Notes: a model not told the origin generated them from the sequence alone. Counted from the first letter of the stretch, positions 1-5,456 are shown. The stretch is 28,124 nucleotides of DNA from Candidatus Nomurabacteria bacterium (GCA_003518045.1 DOZK01000018.1:9938-38061); one strand, 5' to 3'. A program made the numbers and translations.

Positions 1-1
1 A

Positions 2-445
2 CGAAGTATAAAAGATTACTTTTTTACTTCGCTCCTCGCTAGACAAAATAAAATAGATACCGCTCGTGCAAATGTAATGGTTGGCGACACCTTTCTACCC
101 TTATCTAGGCAAGACCTAGACAAATCTAGGTCGGACCTAGATAAATATGATGTGATAACTGCTGTGCCTCCATATGTACCACCGCAAATGAAAAATGAAG
201 TCATGGAAGAATTACACGCAGAAGACCCGCTTTCATTTTTTGATAAAGAAGATGGATATTATTATCATAAGCAAGTTTTATCTAATGCAAAAGAATTTTT
301 AAATGATGGTGGAACTTTATATTTAGAATTTGATATTACTCAACGCGAAAAAATAGAAGAATTGGCGAAAGAGTTTGGTTGGACAAATTACTCATTCCTC
401 AAAGACCCATATGGTCACGAATTTGTGATAAAGCTTGAGAAATAA
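2..445 (+). CDS. PrmC/HemK-like methyltransferase, 3' part (5' end outside window)
   Basis: The frame is open from the window edge to TAA at 443-445, so the N-terminus is missing; ATG at 77 is internal to the conserved part and probably not the start. The family methylates the Gln of the GGQ motif in peptide release factors using SAM. The pattern seen is D-V-I-T-A-V-P-P-Y-V-P, then an EDG-Y-Y-hydroxylic stretch, G-G-T-L-Y-L-E, Q-R-E and D-P-Y-G-H-E, in the order of the PrmC C-terminal half. The catalytic NPPY motif reads VPPY, so the Asn that binds the Gln substrate is replaced. Just before it lies a 14-residue insert of two similar heptapeptides (SRQDLDK, SRSDLDK) encoded by palindromic DNA. 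It may be a divergent or non-catalytic homologue, or a related N6/N5 methylase. No neighbour explains its role. Confidence 0.6.
   Translation, partial: RSIKDYFFTSLLARQNKIDTARANVMVGDTFLPLSRQDLDKSRSDLDKYDVITAVPPYVPPQMKNEVMEELHAEDPLSFFDKEDGYYYHKQVLSNAKEFLNDGGTLYLEFDITQREKIEELAKEFGWTNYSFLKDPYGHEFVIKLEK
104..145 (+). repeat. Two tandem in-frame coding palindromes, 21 nt each
   Basis: Unit 1 (104-124) and unit 2 (125-145) match at 17 of 21 positions. Each holds an inverted repeat: TCTAGG/CCTAGA in unit 1, and a perfect 9-bp-arm palindrome ATCTAGGTC-G-GACCTAGAT at 124-142. They encode SRQDLDK and SRSDLDK inside the methyltransferase frame. A near-identical palindrome (18 of 19) lies between genes at 22211-22229. 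Confidence 0.85.
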
Positions 446-481
446 TTCAAAATTAGTGTATTTTATTGATAAGTTTTTTTA

Positions 482-490
482 TGTTATTAT
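482..490 (+). promoter_or_regulatory. Extended -10 promoter of hicBA (leaderless geometry)
   Basis: TG-T-TATTAT is followed by exactly six bases and then ATG at 497, which would place the transcription start at or next to the A of ATG. No convincing -35 is seen at the right distance. The same geometry recurs at 4777, 5469 and 23558. Confidence 0.6.
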
Positions 491-496
491 GTGTAT

Positions 497-805
497 ATGA
501 ATACTCCACAAAAAGGTAAAGTAAGATGGATAGTCTTTAAAGATACGGATACTTGGTATGCGTCTTGTCTTGAATTTAATATTGTAGAATCTGGGGATGA
601 TGCTCGAATTGCACTTATAAATATGTTTGATGCAATGACTGGATATATTGAATCTGTGGCAAAAGTGAAAGGGTCACGATATCAAGCACTTAATCAAAAG
701 CCAGCAGATGAATATGAGAAGTTATGGGTTATTGCAAACAGTGATAAGAAAATAAAATCACCCTATACTATTGATACTTTTGGATATTCTTCAATTAGTA
801 AATAG
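497..805 (+). CDS. hicB: HicB-like antitoxin
   Basis: A 102-residue protein whose first 50 residues follow the HicB partial RNase H-like fold: a short strand, then D-T-W-Y-A-S-C-L-E-F and a helix rich in Ala (DDARIALINMFDAM). HicB proteins bind and block the HicA toxin and often repress their own operon. It ends three bases before hicA, so the pair is translationally linked, in the hicB-hicA order. GTG at 491 is in frame, but ATG at 497 is preferred because the -10 at 485-490 would start the mRNA there. No C-terminal DNA-binding domain is obvious, although residues 60-100 are not recognised. Confidence 0.7.
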   Translation: MNTPQKGKVRWIVFKDTDTWYASCLEFNIVESGDDARIALINMFDAMTGYIESVAKVKGSRYQALNQKPADEYEKLWVIANSDKKIKSPYTIDTFGYSSISK

Positions 806-808
806 TTT

Positions 809-1051
809 ATGCCAAACAATATCAATAATTGGCAGTATAAAGATGTTGTAAGTTTTTTAAAAGAAAATGGTTTTACCCTTAATCACATAAGGGGTAGTCA
901 TTATTACTATGTTGGGACAGTTAATAAAATTATGAGACATGTGTCTGTTCCATATCATGGTACAGCTCTTAAGCCAAGAACAATGAAATCGATTATAGAA
1001 CAATCAGGAATACAAAAAGAAATTTGGTTTGGTAAAGGAAAGAGAAAGTAG
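809..1051 (+). CDS. hicA: HicA-like mRNA interferase toxin
   Basis: An 80-residue protein with the HicA (YcfA) dsRBD-like pattern: V-V-S-F-L-K-E-N-G-F, then R-G-S-H with the catalytic-type His at residue 31, a V-P-Y-H-G strand near residues 47-51, and a final helix with M-K-S-I-I-E-Q-S-G-I. The family cleaves mRNA in a translation-independent way and is neutralised by HicB, encoded directly upstream. Length and motif order are typical, and the toxin appears intact. The stop is TAG, one sign that TAG is a normal stop here. Confidence 0.85.
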   Translation: MPNNINNWQYKDVVSFLKENGFTLNHIRGSHYYYVGTVNKIMRHVSVPYHGTALKPRTMKSIIEQSGIQKEIWFGKGKRK

Positions 1052-1085
1052 AGATAAAAGAATTTTTATAAATACAGATACTGGA

Positions 1086-1130
1086 CCCGCCGGCCGGCGA
1101 GGCAGGTTCCAAGTCAAATTTGGAATGACA
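1086..1130. repeat. Dispersed GC-rich palindrome fused to an ATTCC-type inverted repeat
   Basis: CCCGCCGGCCGGCGAGGCAGG (split as a GC palindrome around GCCGGC) runs into TTCCAA...TTGGAA followed by TGACA. Related GC units occur at 1371-1392 and 3287-3306, and related ATTCC units at 1293, 3331, 5428, 6929 and 28039. It carries no credible ORF. Confidence 0.7.
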
Positions 1131-1166
1131 AATACAACAATGAGTATTTGTATTTTAACAACACCC

Positions 1167-1261
1167 AATAATCCCTTAAAACCAAATCTCGGAGGCAGAC
1201 GTGCCGAGAGTGAGATGACTTTTTAGCAAAAAAGTACATCGTTTGGTTTTAAGGGATTATT
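1167..1261. repeat. Perfect 20-bp inverted repeat enclosing two hairpins
   Basis: Arms 1167-1186 and 1242-1261 are perfect reverse complements (left arm begins AATAATCCC, right arm ends GGGATTATT). The 55-nt interior folds into TCTCGG/CCGAGA (1187-1192 with 1204-1209) and ACTTTTT/AAAAAGT (1218-1224 with 1229-1235), giving a three-way junction. No T-tract follows on either strand, so a simple terminator is unlikely. Confidence 0.85.
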
Positions 1262-1292
1262 AAAAAAGAAAAGAAATTTAAAAATACAAGAC

Positions 1293-1320
1293 ACTGGATT
1301 CCAACTTTCGTTGGAATGAC
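1293..1320. repeat. ATTCC dispersed palindrome
   Basis: ACTGGATTCCAACTTTCG then TTGGAATGAC: arms ATTCCAA/TTGGAAT around a short loop. The same unit occurs at 6929-6956, with GC-arm variants at 3331 and 5428. Confidence 0.8.
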
Positions 1321-1348
1321 AAATACAACAACGTGTATTTTGTATTTC

Positions 1349-1392
1349 ATTAAAAATTAAAAATTAAAAACCCGCCTTGCCGGCGAGGCAGG
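1349..1392 (+). repeat. Heptad array (ATTAAAA x3) beside a GC palindrome
   Basis: Three perfect ATTAAAA units at 1349-1369 abut a CCCGCC...GGCAGG palindrome at 1371-1392. The 7-nt period matches the other intergenic arrays in the window although the sequence differs. Confidence 0.75.
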
Positions 1393-1439
1393 TTGAAAAT
1401 TTAGATAAATTAGCCAGAGAATGAAAATCACGGCTAAAT

Positions 1440-1468
1440 TTGACATTTCTTAACATGTTTGCTATAAT
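1440..1468 (+). promoter_or_regulatory. Consensus sigma70-type promoter of the DEAD-box helicase leader
   Basis: TTGACA (1440-1445), a 17-bp spacer and TATAAT (1463-1468) with an extended TG at 1460-1461. Start of transcription is expected near 1475, giving a leader of about 300 nt before the gene at 1774. Confidence 0.85.
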
Positions 1469-1474
1469 AGACCC

Positions 1475-1592
1475 ATTATTTCCTTATGGATATCCATGTG
1501 TAGTCAGGTTTTATTTGACGCGTTGTGGCTAACCATAAATCTACCCTCAGGTAGACGAGTCTTCCCAACTAGAGAAGCAGAGCGCAAATAAT
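1475..1592 (+). ncRNA. Structured 5' leader, domain I
   Basis: TTATTTG (1511-1517) pairs with CAAATAA (1585-1591), extended by CGC/GCG. Inside, CTACC/GGTAG (1541-1545 with 1550-1554) forms a tight hairpin. ATTATTT at 1475-1481 can pair with nearly the same 3' strand (AAATAAT, 1586-1592), so two folds compete. The stretch around the 5' strand of this helix resembles part of the candidate ncRNA at 22945 (TTTATTTGA followed by GCGT). No known riboswitch was recognised. Confidence 0.5.
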
Positions 1593-1651
1593 TCATTAAC
1601 CAAAATCAATTTAGGATTTAAAGACCTGAATTAACCTAATCTAAGGTTTAG

Positions 1652-1754
1652 AAAATTGAATGAGATTCGAGGAAAAACGAAAGTTTCAAGGAGATGTACG
1701 AAAAGTACATAGACGAAGAAACTTGATGTTTTAACGAAGAAGGTCGTCAATTTT
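1652..1754 (+). ncRNA. Structured RNA element family, copy A (helicase leader, domain II)
   Basis: Outer helix AAAATTGA (1652-1659) with TCAATTTT (1747-1754); middle helix AAGTTTC (1681-1687) with GAAACTT (1718-1724); apical hairpin ATGTAC-GAAAA-GTACAT (1694-1710) preceded by unpaired GGAG. Conserved with copies at 14253-14373 and 22022-22143 (both readable on the minus strand): AAAATTGAATGAGAT, AGATTCGAGG, GGAGAYGTAC, AAGAAGG and GTCGTCAATTTTG. CAATTT near 1606 could instead pair with AAAATTG, an alternative fold. It ends 19 nt before the helicase start, where no Shine-Dalgarno site is visible. Confidence 0.7.
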
Positions 1755-1773
1755 GTGAAGCTTATTAAAATTT

Positions 1774-3156
1774 ATGTATACCATTACAACCGGTGGTCCA
1801 TCTTCCTCTGAAGCTGGCTCACGTTCTCGTTCACAAAGTCCACACGGACGTTCTTATTCACCATCATCTTCATCATCACGTGAAGGTGGTTATTCCCATC
1901 CTCGTTCATCACAAGGTGGCTATTCACGCGACGGAGGTTCTTCTCGCGGAGGATATTCTTCACGCGCACCATCTCGCGGTGGTTATGCTACTCGTGGAAG
2001 ATCTCCAGCACCACGTGCTTTTAATGCAAAGCGTGGTTTCAGAAAGGATTATATTGATGAAAAACTTTTTATTAACAAAGAAGCAGGAGTTACAGAAACA
2101 GATCACTATACTCCAAAGCATAAGTTCACAGATTTTAATATTGCAGAACTTTTGTCAGCTAATTTAACAGCTAAAGGACTTACTAGTCCATCACCAATTC
2201 AAGACCAGGCTATTCCTGAAGTTTTACTTGGAAAAGATGTTATTGGTATTGCTTCAACTGGAACAGGAAAGACTGCCGCATTTCTTATTCCATTAATTAA
2301 CAAACTCGTTGCTGACAATAATCATAAAATGATGATTCTTTGTCCAACACGTGAGCTAGCCATGCAAGTGGAAGCAGAATTCGTCGCGTTTACTCGCGGA
2401 ATGAAATTATTTTCTGTTTCTTGTGTGGGAGGTGCGCCAATTATGCGCCAAATAAAAGAACTTGAACTCGGAGTGAATGCCGTTATCGGTACACCAGGAC
2501 GTGTAAAAGATTTAATTGAACGTGGCAAAATTAAAATGGATTACTTCGATAGTATCGTGCTTGATGAAGCGGACAGAATGCTAGACATGGGATTTATTGA
2601 CGACATGCGTTCTATTCTAGGAGCAATGCCAAAGACAAAGCAAGGACTTTTCTTTTCTGCGACATTTTCTCCAGACATTAAACGTTTATGTACTGATTTC
2701 CTAAATAATCCAATTACTATTTCTGTTAAAACTCGTGATACAGCATCGTCAGTTATGCAAGATGTTATAAGAGTAAATGGAGATAATGAAAAAGTGGAAG
2801 CACTTCATGAGATTTTGCTTAAGCCAGAATATTCTAAAGTTTTGATTTTCAGAGAAATGAAAAGACATGTGGATGGATTAGCTACTGAACTTACAAAGAG
2901 AGGGTTTAAAGCTCTTGCATTACATGGTGATATGCATAATCGTGAACGCGAGCGTGCAGTTAAAGCACTTGAAGCAGGAAAGGTACAAGTTGTGATTGCG
3001 ACTGACGTTGCAGCTCGCGGATTGGATATTTCAGATATTTCACTTGTTGTGAATTATGATATTCCAAATAATTACGAAACTTATATTCATAGAATTGGAA
3101 GAACTGGTCGCGCTAAAAAGATAGGCAGTGCACTTACGTTCGTACCCCGAAGGTAA
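1774..3156 (+). CDS. DEAD-box ATP-dependent RNA helicase with N-terminal low-complexity tail
   Basis: A 460-residue cytoplasmic RNA helicase that unwinds RNA duplexes with ATP, of the kind active in ribosome assembly, RNA decay or cold response. All motifs are seen: Q motif near 137-144, motif I ASTGTGKT (160-167), Ia PTRELA (191-196), TPGR (240-243), motif II DEAD (264-267), SAT (295-297), V ATDVAARGLD (409-418) and VI HRIGRTGR (439-446). The core ends about 14 residues after motif VI, so there is no C-terminal tail. Instead residues 1-82 are rich in Ser, Arg, Gly and Tyr with repeated GGYS units; bacterial helicases usually carry such tails at the C-terminus. The gene stands alone between a long structured leader and a strong terminator, and the leader suggests RNA-level control. 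Confidence 0.93.
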   Translation: MYTITTGGPSSSEAGSRSRSQSPHGRSYSPSSSSSREGGYSHPRSSQGGYSRDGGSSRGGYSSRAPSRGGYATRGRSPAPRAFNAKRGFRKDYIDEKLFINKEAGVTETDHYTPKHKFTDFNIAELLSANLTAKGLTSPSPIQDQAIPEVLLGKDVIGIASTGTGKTAAFLIPLINKLVADNNHKMMILCPTRELAMQVEAEFVAFTRGMKLFSVSCVGGAPIMRQIKELELGVNAVIGTPGRVKDLIERGKIKMDYFDSIVLDEADRMLDMGFIDDMRSILGAMPKTKQGLFFSATFSPDIKRLCTDFLNNPITISVKTRDTASSVMQDVIRVNGDNEKVEALHEILLKPEYSKVLIFREMKRHVDGLATELTKRGFKALALHGDMHNRERERAVKALEAGKVQVVIATDVAARGLDISDISLVVNYDIPNNYETYIHRIGRTGRAKKIGSALTFVPRR

Positions 3157-3164
3157 TTCTAAGT

Positions 3165-3185
3165 GTTAGAAGTTAGGGGTTAGAA
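3165..3185 (+). repeat. GTTAGNN heptad array
   Basis: GTTAGAA, GTTAGGG and GTTAGAA in perfect 7-nt phase start nine bases after the helicase stop codon; degenerate units continue to the terminator at 3221. Confidence 0.8.
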
Positions 3186-3220
3186 GAAGATAGTTAGTAG
3201 TTATTCGTTAGGACGTTAGG

Positions 3221-3257
3221 AAATACTAAAGCGCGCCGTAGGCGCGCTTTAGTATTT
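3221..3257 (+). terminator. Intrinsic terminator after the helicase gene
   Basis: Perfect 17-bp arms AAATACTAAAGCGCGCC and its complement around loop GTA. The same core recurs at 4004-4038 and 26822-26857, each time flanked by GTTAG heptads on the left and CTAAC heptads on the right. Confidence 0.85.
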
Positions 3258-3261
3258 GTTT

Positions 3262-3358
3262 TGTCATACCCGCGTAGGCGGGTACCAGCCTTGCCGGCGA
3301 GGCAGGTCTAGGTTTGTGTTTAAATGGAACACTGGATTCCCGCCTTCGCGAGAATGAC
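3262..3358. repeat. Nested dispersed palindromes
   Basis: This stretch holds TGTCATACCCGC...GCGGGTA, a GC palindrome ending GGCGAGGCAGG (3287-3306) and an ATTCCCGCC/GAGAATGAC unit (3331-3358). No gene is seen between 3157 and 3476. Confidence 0.7.
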
Positions 3359-3393
3359 ACAAATACGATTAACAATCTAAAGAATTAAAACTC

Positions 3394-3421
3394 CTAACCC
3401 CTAACGTCTAACTTCTAACTG
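3394..3421 (+). repeat. CTAACNN heptad array
   Basis: CTAACCC, CTAACGT, CTAACTT and CTAACTG in phase; this is the reverse complement type of the array at 3165, so the two flank the terminator as an interrupted long inverted repeat. Confidence 0.8.
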
Positions 3422-3462
3422 TATTTTTGTTCATAACTTTAATTATAAATTATTTAATGCGC

Positions 3463-3468
3463 TATACT
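3463..3468 (+). promoter_or_regulatory. -10 box of the DUF305-like gene
   Basis: TATACT followed by eight bases and ATG at 3477. The minus-strand gene at 27560 has the same TATACT-N8-ATG arrangement. The leader would be only one or two bases long. Confidence 0.45.
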
Positions 3469-3476
3469 AAATACAT

Positions 3477-3983
3477 ATGAAAATAATTCCATTTGTACAA
3501 AAGTTTGAGAAGGAGCATATGAATGCAACATTAATAATTGGCGCACTTGTTGGTGTTGGAGTCGGGATGTTTTTGTTTTCTTTAACTGTTCCAGAGAATA
3601 ATGAAATGCAAAGATTAAACCGCATGTATAGCACAAAGGGAAGTTATACAGAATTCGGAAATCGTAAGGGAATAATGATGGTTTCTGGTGGTACAGTTCC
3701 TGCACAAATGATGAGAAATAATTTTGGTACCACTGTTTCTTTAACTGGAACTGCCGTTGAATCATCTGTTACAAATGAAAAGCAATTCTTAAGTGAAATG
3801 CTTATTCAGAATGAAAATGCTATACGTTTAGCACATAGAGTTCTTTCCTTGAAAGATATTAGTGAAAAGATAACAACATTAGCTGAAAATGTTATCAAAG
3901 ATAGAAGTGAGGGTGTGTCTGTATTAAAAGGTTTGTTGAGTCCAAAGACAGAAACGGAAAATACAAAATCCAAGACTCGTTAG
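3477..3983 (+). CDS. Single-pass membrane protein with a DUF305-like C-terminal domain
   Basis: A 168-residue protein with one hydrophobic segment at about residues 17-40 (rich in Gly and Val) and an outside domain of about 125 residues. Residues 103-152 follow the DUF305 helical pattern: F-L-S-E-M, a helix with N-A-I-R-L-A-H-R, then L-A-E-N-V-I-K-D-R-S-E-G. In DUF305 proteins the first helix usually carries a His-His pair in this place; here it is Gln-Asn, so metal-dependent roles suggested for the family may not apply. The ATG at 3519 has an AAGGAG site but at very short spacing, so 3477 is kept as the start. The stop codon TAG (3981-3983) lies inside a GTTAGGA heptad array. Confidence 0.6.
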   Translation: MKIIPFVQKFEKEHMNATLIIGALVGVGVGMFLFSLTVPENNEMQRLNRMYSTKGSYTEFGNRKGIMMVSGGTVPAQMMRNNFGTTVSLTGTAVESSVTNEKQFLSEMLIQNENAIRLAHRVLSLKDISEKITTLAENVIKDRSEGVSVLKGLLSPKTETENTKSKTR

Positions 3984-4095
3984 GAGTTAGGAGTTAGGAG
4001 TTTAATACTAAAGCGCGCCTACGGCGCGCTTTAGTATTTGTATTAAAAAAACTTCTAACCCCTAACTTCTAACGTCTAACAATTTTCTCTAACTT
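3979..4095. repeat. Composite inverted repeat: GTTAG heptads, terminator, CTAAC heptads
   Basis: Three GTTAGGA units (3979-3999), the GC-rich hairpin at 4004-4038, then CTAACCC, CTAACTT, CTAACGT and a further CTAAC unit from 4055 to about 4080, with one more unit at 4089-4095. The outer units supply the stop codons of both convergent genes (3981-3983 on plus, 4089-4091 on minus). Confidence 0.85.
4004..4038. terminator. Bidirectional terminator between convergent genes
   Basis: Arms AATACTAAAGCGCGCC and complement around TAC. It lies between a plus-strand and a minus-strand gene that converge on it, so it can serve both. Confidence 0.85.
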
Positions 4096-4670
4096 CTTCG
4101 TGCCGAAGATACTACTTTCTTCAAAAACTTTTGAAAGGCTCTCTCTGCTACTCCATTTTTTGTTCTATTTAATTGTCCGCAGACTTTTAAGTCTGTAACT
4201 TTTACTCCAAAAAATCCAAACAAAGACATTTTCCAAAATGAATAAAGTGGAAGTATTGGAAGATTATAATACCAAGATGGTCCACCACACGTTGCGAAAA
4301 CTTTTGCAGTTTTTCCTATTAAGAGTTTATCTGTTTTTCCGCCTTGATAATATTTGTATGCAAAGCCAGACCAAAAAGTTAATTCAGTCCAACTTTTCAT
4401 TATTGATGGCGGTGTTCCCCACCAAATAGGGTGGACGACAACTATTTCGTCTGCCCAGGCAACATCTCTTTGAAATTTTTTCTGTATATCTGATTGTTCA
4501 AATTCTTTTATGTTTTCAAAAGAAAGAAGTTCAACTCTATTTTCTTTCGCGTAAAGATCAACAATTTTTACATTGTCGTTTTTGGCAATTTTTTCTTTTG
4601 CATAGGTATTAGCAATTATATGCGTATGGCCTTTTGTGGAAGGGTGGGCGGTTACGATGAGTATATTCAT
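4089..4670 (-). CDS. Flavodoxin-fold NAD(P)H oxidoreductase (Flavodoxin_2 / KefF-MdaB type)
   Basis: A 193-residue protein that should bind FMN and reduce quinones or similar acceptors with NAD(P)H. Seen: the N-terminal strand and phosphate-binding region NILIVTAHPSTKGHTH, V-K-I-V-D-L-Y after it, then W-A-D-E-I-V-V-V-H-P-I-W-W-G-T-P-P near residues 71-87, the classical Flavodoxin_2 signature, and a later G-K-T-A-K-V-F-A-T-C-G-G strand-loop. Length is usual for the family. It faces the hydrolase gene at 4792 across a divergent promoter region of about 120 nt. Its stop codon falls in a CTAACTT heptad (TAG read on the minus strand). The exact acceptor cannot be told from sequence. Confidence 0.85.
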   Translation of the reverse strand: MNILIVTAHPSTKGHTHIIANTYAKEKIAKNDNVKIVDLYAKENRVELLSFENIKEFEQSDIQKKFQRDVAWADEIVVVHPIWWGTPPSIMKSWTELTFWSGFAYKYYQGGKTDKLLIGKTAKVFATCGGPSWYYNLPILPLYSFWKMSLFGFFGVKVTDLKVCGQLNRTKNGVAERAFQKFLKKVVSSARRS

Positions 4671-4680
4671 AGGAAAAAAT

Positions 4681-4708
4681 GTTAGAAGTTAGGGGTTAGA
4701 AGTTAGGG
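4681..4708 (+). repeat. GTTAGNN heptad array in a divergent promoter region
   Basis: GTTAGAA, GTTAGGG, GTTAGAA and GTTAGGG in perfect phase, directly upstream of the minus-strand oxidoreductase start. Confidence 0.85.
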
Positions 4709-4776
4709 GTTTTAGCCCAGGAATATATATTACATATAATATAGCATTTTTATTTCATTTTATTTTATTTTTTATT

Positions 4777-4785
4777 TGCTATAAT
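4777..4785 (+). promoter_or_regulatory. Extended -10 promoter of the hydrolase gene (leaderless geometry)
   Basis: TG-C-TATAAT with six bases to ATG at 4792. The -35 region is only AT-rich. Confidence 0.7.
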
Positions 4786-4791
4786 CTAAAA

Positions 4792-5397
4792 ATGAAACAA
4801 CAAATTTTTGTGATACATGGCGGGGATGCGTTTAATACATACGAAGAATATTTTTCTAATTTAGAAAAATATGAAGTTGATCTTGCTCGTCTACAACAAA
4901 AAGGTTGGAAAACTACTTTAGCAGAAACTCTTGGAGACAAATACGATGTTTATCTTGCTAATATGCCGAATAGTAGAAATGCAAAATATAATGAATGGAA
5001 ATTGTGGTTTGAAAAGTATTTACCTTTATTAAATGATGATTTAATTTTAATTGGCCACTCACTTGGTGGAGTATTTTTGGCTAAATATTTATCTGAAGAA
5101 AATATTTCAAGAAAAATAAAAGCAACTTTTCTTATCGCACCACCATTTGATAGTGATGGATGTAGAAAATTACCAGAATTTGCAATCACAAATCCACTTT
5201 CAAAATTAGCAGAACAAGCAGGGGAATTGTATATGTATCAGAGTAAAGATGATCCTTATGTTGAATATGCTGAGTTTGAAAAGTATAGAGAGCAATTACC
5301 AAATGCTCATATGAAAACATTTCAAGACCGTGGACATTTTATGGATGAGACTTTTCCAGAATTAGTGGAAGATGTGAGGGGGGTAACTAGCCACTAG
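4792..5397 (+). CDS. Alpha/beta hydrolase (RBBP9/YdeN-like serine hydrolase)
   Basis: A 201-residue cytoplasmic hydrolase. It has the early strand IFVIHGG, the nucleophile elbow GHSLGG with Ser90, a likely acid at Asp153 or Asp154 (S-K-D-D-P-Y-V) and the catalytic His182 (DRGHF). This order and size fit the small RBBP9/YdeN hydrolases; the substrate is unknown. The mRNA is probably leaderless. The last four codons and the stop TAG (5395-5397) fall within a TAGCCAN heptad array, so the C-terminal GVTSH tail is probably repeat-derived and the native end lay a few codons earlier. Confidence 0.85.
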   Translation: MKQQIFVIHGGDAFNTYEEYFSNLEKYEVDLARLQQKGWKTTLAETLGDKYDVYLANMPNSRNAKYNEWKLWFEKYLPLLNDDLILIGHSLGGVFLAKYLSEENISRKIKATFLIAPPFDSDGCRKLPEFAITNPLSKLAEQAGELYMYQSKDDPYVEYAEFEKYREQLPNAHMKTFQDRGHFMDETFPELVEDVRGVTSH

Positions 5398-5415
5398 CCA
5401 ATAGCCACTAGGTAA
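5388..5415 (+). repeat. TAGCCAN heptad array
   Basis: TAGCCAC, TAGCCAA, TAGCCAC and TAGGTAA in perfect 7-nt phase. The array overlaps the end of the hydrolase gene and supplies its stop codon. Confidence 0.85.
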
Positions 5416-5427
5416 TACAAATACGGA

Positions 5428-5456
5428 CACTGGATTCCCGCCTTCGCGAGAATGAC
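5428..5456. repeat. ATTCC dispersed palindrome, GC-arm variant
   Basis: ACTGGATTCCCGCCTTCGCG then AGAATGAC, identical to the unit at 3331-3358. Confidence 0.85.

Noticed and set aside
1029..1226. 65-codon plus-strand frame after hicA
   Set aside because: It runs through dispersed palindromes and one arm of the 20-bp inverted repeat, overlaps the hicA end and has no start signal.
1349..1369. CRISPR array or other spacer-repeat system in the repeat-rich spacers
   Set aside because: Repeats are contiguous heptads or single palindromes without unique spacers of constant length, and no cas genes are present.
1793..2167. 124-codon His/Val-rich frame within the helicase gene
   Set aside because: It is a frame-shifted reading of the low-complexity helicase N-terminus and ends inside the helicase core.
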